This document shows positions 56,540 to 64,000 of a stretch of DNA of 64,000 nucleotides, one piece after another (positions within the stretch are counted from its first letter, which is position 1; every line of letters starts with the position of its first letter). The stretch is from Cristatella mucedo (taxonomy: Eukaryota; Bryozoa; Phylactolaemata; Cristatellidae), in the NCBI GenBank assembly GCA_009760855.2, contig WPIO01000017.1, positions 5,599,001-5,663,000 on the forward strand. Direction: 5' to 3'. A program made the translations under genes and the position numbers. Below the pieces are notes generated by a model, which had not been told where the DNA came from, searched no databases, and saw only the letters and a list, made by a program, of their open reading frames with translations.

Positions 56540-56705
56540 CTTCTAAAATTAGTCGCTTCGTAAGAATTGTGAAATTTAATTCCAGTGTTGGACCTACAGA
56601 GCGAAACCTGAGGCCAAAAGTCTGTAAACACAGGACTGAAATGGCTATTTATTGTGCTTAGAAGAGGATCTAGGGGCACAAAGATTCAGAAACTGCACAA
56701 TCAGC
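56540..56705 (-). mobile_element. Old LINE-E fragment
   Basis: Aligns with 60,990-61,125: CGTAAGAATTGTGAAATTTA, TGGACCTACAGAGCGAAACC and GGCTATTTATTGTGCTTAGA. Heavily mutated. Confidence 0.6.
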
Positions 56706-56729
56706 TGAGTATATGCATTTATATAAGAA

Positions 56730-56865
56730 AAATATTTGGTATAGCACCATTCAAAAAATTAGTCTCTGCTCAAGAGTTTTACATATTCCGCCGGGGCTGA
56801 ACCCACAACCTTGTTCGTACAAGATGACCATCTTAACATTTAGTCAAAACGAGAGTACGAAGAAG
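56730..56865 (-). mobile_element. Old SINE-1, minus strand
   Basis: GGTATAGCACCATTCAAAAA, TTAGTCTCTGCTCAAGAGTT (hairpin remains), GGGGCTGAACCCACAACCTT (B box) and ATGACCATCTTAACATTTAG (head). Heavily mutated. Confidence 0.65.
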
Positions 56866-57059
56866 GCAAGCCAGCATGAGTCTCGTGTGTCAGAGTAAGA
56901 TTAAAAACACACTGACAATGCCATTATTTCTACGAGCTTCACATAATTTCTTTAATAAAAGTATCGATTCTTGAAAATATTGTCACTAAGAATCATGTAG
57001 CACACGCTTACAATAATAATAAATCATAAGAAAGCTTGTAGTAAGGATTTAAGTGACAC

Positions 57060-57775
57060 TACTCCACTGAAGCTGCTCTTAGTATAGTTAACAACTTTCT
57101 ATGCAGCAACGATGACAGAAAGAATGTTGCTGCCCCAGTGCTGCTGGATCTTAATGTGAGCTGCACTCAACACGTTTGATTACGATATCTTACTCAAATG
57201 ATTGTAAACGTCAATAATTTTTTCAGAAATTACACTAAAGTGGTCCCAATCTTAGTTGGCCTCTCGTGTTCAGCGTGTCATGTGATGGTCAAGTCTTATC
57301 CTCCAGATCAGTCACCTGTAGGGTCTAACAGTTCTCAGAGGTTTGATATTCTCATTTTATACTTAATATCTTGGAGACAAGATTTGGGCCTGTGGAATTG
57401 GCTGTTACTTCTATGCAGACAATGCATAGCTACATTTGTCATTTTACAATCAGATTGTGGAATTCACTTGAAAAATTCTTATGCAGCAGCATCTGTTCTT
57501 CCGCTTCAGTCGCACTGCCTTTCATGCTGTCCTAAGCTGCTACTTCCACGCTACTCACGTCCTTAACTCTCCTCCAGACTAAGCTTTGACTGCTACTTCC
57601 TCTTTGCTTCGTGAGATATTGTCTGTTGGCTACCGCATATGTACCGAAATCCTCTTCGGCTTGGAGCATGCAATAGAAGACTCTGCAGCACTACAACCAC
57701 TTAGTCTTTGTGGTTTATTGGAGTTACATATGGAGATAAATTACATTACATTACATCCTAGGATCATAGTTGCAC
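57060..57775 (+). mobile_element. LINE-E with 3' end
   Basis: A worn RT trace (VLLDLN near 57,145; YFYADNA near 57,405) joins the LINE-E 3' UTR (57,480-57,715) and ends AATTACATTACATTACATCC, showing TTACA repeats as the family's 3' terminus. Confidence 0.7.
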
Positions 57776-58213
57776 TGCCTTGCTTTTAAGCTATACCCGT
57801 ACTTTTCACTAGAAAGTTTAGCTTCTGGGAATCTGACGAGCTGCAACCGAGTGAAGATGCATCAGGGATGCATCAGGCACCGATGTAAACTAGACAGACT
57901 GTTTGCCAGTGATCTGAGTTCGCACACGGTGTAACTTTCTGATGGATAGCTGTGTTCAAAGCTCTGAGTGACCCGCTGCCAGCAGAAAGCCGATCGGCAC
58001 TGGCTGGTTTGCAGGTCCATGCTAAAGAGCTATCAGCCAATCTTGGAGGGCCCAATAAGCATTGTGTAGTGTAACGTCCGTACCAGGCAGACCCAGGTAC
58101 ACAAATGACAATAGACGAAGCGGACGTGCCCTGTCTAGGCCATAGAGCTTGCTGTTTCGCCCCACCTTACGATTAGAATCGCGTGCAGTAACCAAAAGGG
58201 TATGAGCCTATAC
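57776..58213. other. Unassigned sequence
   Basis: No feature recognised. Confidence 0.4.
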
Positions 58214-58433
58214 CCACGAGCTGAATCGTTGCGTTCTTCTGTTTCATTGCTGGTCTCTCAGGTAAATTGTTTGGCGAGAACGACTCATCGCCGTTCGGCA
58301 GCATTTCCTCGGGTCTCTCAGGCTCGTTGTAATTGGCGTGACTGACCAACGGCTTCAGCTCCACGAATTGGCCTATTCTCCTCGGCTTTTTTCTCAGTCT
58401 CTCCCGTCCACTGTTGTCCACTTTAGCTGAGAC
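58214..58433 (-). CDS. Possible internal exon of an unknown gene
   Basis: An open minus frame has an acceptor-like CCTCATTCAG before 58,433 and a donor-like GG|GTATAG after 58,214, phase 0 to 1. It encodes a charged, Pro/Glu-rich segment (words: RERLRKKPRRIGQFVELKPL, EPERPEEMLPNGDESFSPNN). Composition looks more protein-like than the other unassigned frames, and there are no stops over 220 nt. I do not recognise the family and found no partner exons. It lies just left of a CpG-rich block, so a minus-strand gene starting there is conceivable. Confidence 0.3.
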
Positions 58434-58549
58434 CTGAATGAGGCTAAACCACTTTCAGTCTGTGTGAGAAACCGAAATCATACTTTGCTTTCATTGCATT
58501 CGAAATCGAGGAATAACTACAAATTTCAATTTGGCATGGCAAGTGACTG

Positions 58550-59590
58550 CACGACTGAGAACCCATGGACGGTTTTTGCGAAACAAAGCTCGTACAGCAT
58601 GGCGGTCGGACGGTTAGGAGTAAGGCGATCGCTAGGGGGCGGTCCTGTATTGTCGCCGTAAGCTTTGGCGATCGCCATTAAGGCTCTTCTGTAGGCAGAC
58701 GTTCGTGCAGGTTCTCCGGTAGACGACTTATGCACACCAGCCTCGCGAGAGGATCCTACTCAGGGCGACTGCCGGTGCACAGCGGTCATGCCGGAAGTTC
58801 TATCTCTTCTATTAAGCCGGCAACAACCGGTCGGACGACGACTAGCCAGTTTGCAGTCCTCTTTCGGGTGGTTGGTTTCCTTTCGCGGTAGTCACGTGAG
58901 ATGCCGCACATGGATTGATCGGGAGCCCCTTTAAAGTAGCCACCTGGAACGGCTGCACGCAGTCGTGAAGCCTGCTCGCCGCCTCGCCAGCTCAATCGAC
59001 GGCCGAGGTAAAGGCTCGGCGCGAGCGTTTCGGGAGTGATCAGTGCTAGAGGTGCCGTCGATGAAACAGCGGTTAATTGCAGCCTCACCACCGGTTCGCT
59101 CTCTATATATACGAGAAACGGAGATGGCGATGCCGCCGGCTGAGCGGCCTGAAGGCTAAAGCGCTTTGCAAAATTGAGCTTCCGGGTCGTTCTGCTGCGA
59201 TTTGAGTGCCGTAGCTTCGAGCGCTCTCTGGTGAGCGAATCGCTCTCTGCTAGCTCGAGAGCTCATTGACTGCTTCCTCCGCAATACCGACCGGCGGCTC
59301 CATATAAAAAACGTTTCGTGCTTTTTCGCGGCGCTATCGGTCCCAATGCAGCCCGGTAGAACCAAAGTGCGGCTGACCTAGCCTTGCTCTGCGAGCCGGT
59401 CGGCCGGCAAGCCGTCCAGCCTGCACTCACGGTCTGTCGTTCCCACTGTCTATATCTTCCAGCCGAGTTTGCCCCGGATCCGGCCAATTGTTTCGCATTT
59501 TCTGCTCTCGAGAAGTCTGCCATTCTTACGGCGCAAGTCGGAGTCGACATAGCAGCGCACGGCTAACACGGTCGCCCTTATGAAAGCCGA
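58550..59590. other. CpG-rich block
   Basis: CG-rich with a TATATATA at 59,102-59,109, possibly a promoter in either direction. The short plus frame after it (ATG at 59,124) stops after about 11 codons. Overlapping frames on both strands lack family features. Confidence 0.45.
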
Positions 59591-59824
59591 GAGGCGGAGA
59601 AACTCGTATCTCTAAAATGATCTAAAGATAATGTGAAAGAAACAGGAAGAGACCAATTCGCGACACTAAAGCCGTTTGTAAGTCGCTGCACGAGCAACAA
59701 GCGCATGAAACTGAGGAGAAAGCAGAAGCCGCGAGAAGTTTCCCGCAATCGTTAACGAGTTAACGCAAATTCCGCATTCAACGAGTTGCATTAGCTTATT
59801 TGCCTGTCGCAGCCACCGAGCTCT
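59591..59824. other. Unassigned sequence
   Basis: No feature recognised. Confidence 0.4.
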
Positions 59825-59925
59825 AGTAATATATTTGGTAATACTTTCTGTATAGCATTTTGAAAGTTCCTAGAAAAAAATTCAGTTCTTTGAGGGCGCT
59901 ATACAAACGCATTATTCTTAAGAAC
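59825..59925 (+). mobile_element. Solo variant LINE-A tail
   Basis: ATTTGGTAATACTTTCTGTA, AGTTCCTAGAAAAAAATTCA, GAGGGCGCTATACAAACGCA, then TTATTCTT. Shares GGTAATGCTTT-TATACAGCAT-type sequence with 43,835-43,930, so these two form a subfamily. Confidence 0.78.
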
Positions 59926-59964
59926 TCGCGCTTCCGTTATTACCGATGTGATATTTAAACAATG

Positions 59965-60060
59965 TAACAGCAATAATAAGAATAATAATAATGTACCTGA
60001 TAAAGTGCCCTCAGAGAACTTATTCTCTTTCTAGGCTCTTTTTATTTGCTGCAAGAATGA
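59965..60060 (-). mobile_element. Solo LINE-A 3' end, minus strand
   Basis: AATAATAATAATGTACCTGA, AAGTGCCCTCAGAGAACTTA, CTCTTTCTAGGCTCTTTTTA and TTTGCTGCAAGAATG. Confidence 0.85.
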
Positions 60061-60899
60061 GTGTCACGTCTAAAGCATTTTATACTAGTGAACATTCGGA
60101 TCGAGAAAGCTGAGATATGAATGCCATGTCACCAGTTCTAAACGGTAGGGGAGGAGTCAATGTGAATAGTGGGAGAGTTCCATTGCTTTATGGCCGCGTT
60201 CGAGGAAGAAGCCTAAAGGTCAAATTGTATACGATTGATCGGAGACCTCAGAGCTAGCTGACCTATTAGTAATAGATCCAAAAAAGCGACAGCGATATCA
60301 CCTTCATCGACCCATTGCGCTCGGAGACCTGTCTCAAGGACTGCGTGAGTTAATAATAGAAAATGTATTGCAACAGATAGAGGTTTATATACAGTTGGTG
60401 ATAAATTTATGATGAATAGCTTGTAACCGTATATATTATGCCGCAGCAAATTCACATACGTAGATTGCCTCAGCTCGATATTCACTTGCCGCCTAGCAGA
60501 AAGTTCTCGACCTCTACCCTTCTGAGTTCTATTTCGGCACTTTACGAGAGTGAATACACCACCCCCAGTTGGACGACGAGGTTAGTATCAAATTCAAATA
60601 GTTAGCCGTCATCGACATTGTCATGTTGACTAAATTACTTACTTACGACAAGTTCCTCGAAGCTCTCGAGTGGAAACAATCGCCATCTTCTGCATATAAT
60701 GGGGAGATAAGTCGCTAATACACCAAAACAGTCGCAGCATTGAATCCTGTTGCTGAAATTAAACATGCCTTGACGTGCTTCCTTTAATAAGAGACTGTCA
60801 AATATAATCTGCACGTTGTTCTTTACGGGGCGTAGCATATAGCTCATAGTATTTACATTTTTTCAACGCGTCCATAGGTTGCTCACATGCCCCTCAATG
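60061..60899. other. Unassigned sequence
   Basis: No feature recognised. Confidence 0.4.
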
Positions 60900-61390
60900 C
60901 TGATTTGCGGTAGTGAGTAGCGTGGAAGTAGCAGCTCATGACCGCTGAAAAAGACGAGCCATAGTCGGCAGCAGGAGAGAAATGCCGTTGCGTAAGAATT
61001 GTGAAAGCGAGCTCCACAGCCTAAGACCTGCAGAGCTGAAGCTTCCGTCGCAAACGGTCTTTAAGCGGAGGAATGGAACTGCTAATTTATTGTCCACACA
61101 GGACCTGAGAGTGCGAAGAGGCTGAAACTGGTGCAGCAATTAAGCTAGGTGCGAAGGAGCCAAGCCATGGCGGGCCTTGTGGGTCAGCGTAAGAACTGTG
61201 GTCTGTTTTCGTTGATTAACCGGCATCTATCCTAGCTCTTCTAGCAAAGGAGATACGTGGTCAAACCTCTTGGACTTGAAAACTAGCGTTGCAGCCATAT
61301 TCATAGCCATCTGCAGTGGCCTAGTTGCTTTCTTTGGTAGCTTAGCCTACGAGGAATTACAATGATCAAGACGAGACAGAGCTAAGTAGC
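60900..61390 (-). mobile_element. LINE-E C-terminal region and 3' UTR
   Basis: The minus frame 60,936-61,139 encodes NKLAVPFLRLKTVCDGSFSS and GLRLWSSLSQFLRN, the Ra-F...P-WN-LP equivalent of this family. Upstream lies the KWLPV region. Frames broken. Confidence 0.78.
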
Positions 61391-61462
61391 AAGTTAAATT
61401 ATTTGAAAACTCGGCGGAAGACAGCTCCTAATCTTAGATAGGGATTGGAGTGATGGCTATGT

Positions 61463-62300
61463 AATAATAATAATGTACTTGATAAAGCGCCCTCAGAGAA
61501 CTTAATCTCTTTCTAGGCGCTTTACAATTGCTGCAAAGGGAAATGTAATTGAATGGTAAGTAAAAATCTCGCTTGAAAAACAAACAAAATGAATAACATG
61601 GTTAGGGGTGACATGCACAGGGTCAGCATGCAAATGTGGTTAGTGGCAGCATGCACAGTGTCAGCACGCATAAGCACGTAAAGGACGAATCACAAGGACC
61701 CACTAAATGCTGTCCTAAATAGGTGTGTTTTTAAGTTCCTTTTAAATGTGGTCAGATCAGGGGATGTTCTGACGCAGGTCGGGAGAAAGTTCCAGGCTTT
61801 GAGAGCATACGAACTAAATGCACGGTCTCCAAAGGATTTAAGGTTTGTACGAGGTATTTATAGACTGTTGGATTCCGAAAAGCGGGTGGTACGATGCTTG
61901 GCCTGATGGGGGAGTATGTCGGAGAGATAGGCTGGAGCCATAGAATGAAGGGACCTAAAAGTGAGCGACAAAACCGGTGACACCTTGAAGTCAATCCGTT
62001 GCTTGACTGGTAGCCAGTGCAGGTTGGCGAGAAGTGGAGTAACGTGGCAACTGTGACGCTCACGACAGACAAGCCTAGCTGCAGAGTTTTACACCAACTG
62101 CAATCCCCTGATCGCACATGCTGGTAGGCCAGTAAGCAGTGAGTTGCAGAAGTCGAGACGAGATGTCACGAATGCATGGACCAACTTAGACGTGATATCC
62201 TTATCTAAACAAGCCCAAATTTTAGCAATTTTATGAAGGTGAAAATAGGCAGATTTGACTGTGGAACTGATATGGTCGTCTAACGAGAGGTCGCTTTGGA
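61463..62300 (-). mobile_element. LINE-A 3' half, well preserved
   Basis: AAT tail, intact hairpin (61,485-61,530), complete 3' UTR with both 38-nt units, and the C-terminal protein region (VQ-SAARL, LHWLPV, AWN) on the minus strand. A small insertion (GGTGACACC near 61,977) disrupts the frame. It ends at QSDLSLDDHI, next to AT-rich DNA. Confidence 0.9.
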
Positions 62301-62349
62301 TGATGGCTAGTTGTATAAGCATTCTTCGGAATGAAGCTTTAAACTTGAG

Positions 62350-62352
<3 letters not shown>

Positions 62353-62381
<29 letters not shown>
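62353..62381. repeat. (TA)n microsatellite
   Basis: About 14 TA units at the left edge of duplicated block B. Confidence 0.95.
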
Positions 62382-62384
<3 letters not shown>

Positions 62385-62654
62385 TGAAAAGAGGGAAGAG
62401 AGAGCCCCAAAGTCAAGCCGAGGTCAATCAAACACTTAACTTTATTTAAAGGACTTAAAGAAGTAAAAGCGACACTCTGACCAGTGATAACAATTGATTA
62501 ATTACAGTACTGGTACATTTATGAAAGGACACAAAAGCAGTCACACTTTGGATTGGCGACCATGAATTGTTTGGCTTAGTGCCTTAGTGTACACTTTTGA
62601 GGATTCATATTGTCCTTTGCCACGAGCAAGCCGATCTGCATAAAAATGTATGAA

Positions 62655-62800
62655 TAAATATAATTCATTTATCTAGCGCCCTATAAGAACCCACTTTCTA
62701 TTCAGGCGCATCACATATGCCGCTGGGCTCGAACCCACGACCTCGGCCATACCCTGGTGAGGGCAAGCACCTTAACCACTGGGCCAAACCAATGCGGCCC
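62655..62800 (-). mobile_element. SINE-1, minus strand (well preserved)
   Basis: A box TGGCCCAGTGG at 62,776-62,786 and B box GGTTCGAGCCC at 62,725-62,735 on the minus strand; hairpin region at 62,676-62,709. Same insertion as 30,125-30,272. Confidence 0.92.
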
Positions 62801-62805
62801 ATCGA

Positions 62806-62861
62806 GTTCTCTGAGGGCGCTTTATCAAGTTTGTTATTATTATTATTATTATTATTGACTT
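62806..62861 (+). mobile_element. Minimal LINE-A tail insertion (about 55 bp)
   Basis: CGAGTTCTCTGAGGGCGCTT, TATCAAGTTTG, then seven TTA units. It is absent at the matching point of copy A (about 30,276), so it was inserted after the duplication, or lost from A. Only the right arm of the hairpin was copied. Confidence 0.9.
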
Positions 62862-63129
62862 GGACTGCTTCTTCGCATAGAAATAGCTAGGACAAATGCT
62901 GCACAGGGGCAGAGGGCTGTCAATGGACATGTGCATACTTAAGTATATGTACTGCTACTGCACTATCTCGTGCCCCCAACCGCAAAACTCCAGGTGGAAG
63001 GCAAAGGTACGAGGTCCTCGTTCCGTAACGCTACGGCAATCTATTATTCATACGCCATAATTGGGGGCCACCAGGCTATCCTAAATCCCCGAAAACTGCT
63101 GTCTTGACCCTTGTATGCTAAGTAGCTCG

Positions 63130-63262
63130 ACTTGACCAAAGTCCAGGTGAATCCATTTGATGACCGAGGTCTCGGGCTCGAACCCCATGGCCGAAGTGAA
63201 AAGAGCTTCGAATCGAGATTAAGTTCTCTTAGGGGTGCTATGCAAATTAATTACAATTAATG
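63130..63262 (+). mobile_element. SINE-1-like element, diverged head
   Basis: Copy B of 30,550-30,685, with GGTCTCGGGCTCGAACCCC as B box (closer to consensus than in copy A). Confidence 0.78.
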
Positions 63263-63299
63263 TAAGTCTTCATTTATTGCCGTTATTTCCAACGCATAG

Positions 63300-63745
63300 G
63301 CGTATGCAGTCTACGAAGGTGTCCCGGAGGTGGCAAAGAAGATTATGAGACATTAAAGAAAGCACTGTTGGTAATGTTTTCGGCTAACTACTTCGAGGCT
63401 TACGAGAAGTTCACCTCACGGTGCCTCGTCGGAAGTGAAAAGGAGGACTATATTTGGTCAACTTGAATTGTTTTGCTAGCCCATTTGCTACTGACTTTGT
63501 TAAATACGCCTTTATTGCCAATAACAGGATGTAGCAAAAAGACAACTTCAGGCCCATTGCAACCATTTGGAAATGCCAAAGCAAACTTTCCTTGAGAAGG
63601 CCGGCGTTGTAATAAAGACAAGCTGCATGCTGAACGCGGTCAAAAGCTGCTTTGTGTCTAATTCTATCTCGAGGTTACCGACCCAAGCCCCATTGCCCCG
63701 GGACGTAGTGTGCTTCCTCTGTAAAGCATCAGGGCACGAAATAAG
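63300..63745 (+). pseudogene. LTR-retrotransposon gag relic with zinc knuckle (copy B)
   Basis: As at 30,715 but with the segment before the knuckle retained (SNSISRLPTQAPLPRDV). The Cys-X2-Cys-X4-His knuckle has Cys codons at 63,711 and 63,720 and His at 63,735. A LINE-A tail starts immediately after, as in copy A. Frameshift near 63,455 and stops. Confidence 0.6.
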
Positions 63746-64000
63746 AATAATAATAATAACATATTTCTATAGAGCCCTTAGAGAACTGAATCTCTTCTTA
63801 GGCATTTTACAGATGCTGTTTAGAATGAACGACCGAATGATGGCTGTAAATTTTATGATTATGATTTATGATTATTATTTATGCTTTATGATATGCTATA
63901 TGGATACAATTTGGTGGTAAAATGTGCAGTATCATCAAGCATAACATGTCTTCATGTCCTCAAGCCCGTGTTTTAGGAAAGTTATGCAACTGAAAGTAGG
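63746..64000 (-). mobile_element. LINE-A inserted in the LTR element (copy B, cut by window end)
   Basis: AAT tail, hairpin (63,770-63,812), an AT-rich insert (63,842-63,905), then 3' UTR and AKIRACL sequence. Same insertion as 31,086-31,915. Confidence 0.8.

Larger units (their letters stand above)
62388..64000 (+). repeat. Duplicated block, copy B (runs off the window)
   Basis: Matches copy A (29,870-31,277) from GAGAGAGCCCCAA to the window end, with a few percent differences by eye. Copy B has an extra LINE tail at 62,806-62,861 and about 70 bp in gag that are absent from A. Confidence 0.93.

Overview
This window is repeat-rich animal nuclear DNA. It contains one clear host gene on the + strand, an alpha-carbonic anhydrase of eight exons (46,206-53,547), separated by introns and surrounded by broken mobile elements. 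GT-AG introns, tRNA-derived SINEs, CR1/L2-type LINEs and an LTR retrotransposon make it metazoan. The mix looks more like an invertebrate, perhaps a spiralian, than a vertebrate, but I cannot name the species. There is no operon-like organisation, rRNA, genuine tRNA gene or CRISPR array.

Labels used here are my own. LINE-A is the dominant non-LTR retrotransposon. It is CR1/L2-like, with an APE-type endonuclease followed by a reverse transcriptase. Its 3' end is an 8-bp-stem hairpin (3,853-3,892 in the best copy) followed by a (TTA)n tail. LINE-B, LINE-C, LINE-D and LINE-E are more degraded LINE families; LINE-E ends in TTACA repeats. SINE-1 has a tRNA-like head, with A and B boxes, joined to a 3' end that resembles the LINE-A hairpin. 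SINE-2 has a different tRNA-like head and an unrelated body.

Layout. 1-2,260: GA/GACA/GACG microsatellite and a CpG-rich block. 2,262-5,445: LINE-A copies and SINE-1. 5,450-8,480: SINE-2, LINE-E, LINE-A and LINE-B fragments. 8,480-13,340: mostly unassigned sequence with one SINE-1 and one LINE tail. 13,340-29,100: nested LINE-A, LINE-C, LINE-D, LINE-E and SINE copies. 29,436-33,250: microsatellites, then a broken LTR retrotransposon (gag zinc knuckle, protease DTG, reverse transcriptase) carrying SINE and LINE insertions; its first 1.4 kb is duplicated at 62,388-64,000. 33,285-34,965: LINE-A. 35,700-37,760: CpG-rich block. 37,815-44,690: LINE-E, LINE-B and LINE-A nested several levels deep. 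46,206-53,547: carbonic anhydrase. 53,548-58,200: mostly unassigned with LINE-E and SINE-1 relics. 58,200-59,590: a possible minus-strand exon and a CpG-rich block. 59,800-64,000: LINE tails, LINE-E, LINE-A and the second copy of the duplicated block.

The carbonic anhydrase splices in frame to 287 codons with a signal peptide, all three zinc-binding histidines, the proton-shuttle histidine, the gatekeeper threonine and the cysteine pair of secreted isoforms. It is very likely a working extracellular enzyme. Every LINE and LTR coding region I read is truncated, frameshifted or interrupted, so no autonomous element in the window looks active. The most interesting non-gene signal is the 3' hairpin shared by SINE-1 and LINE-A, together with about 40 copies of that hairpin in 64 kb, many of them solo.
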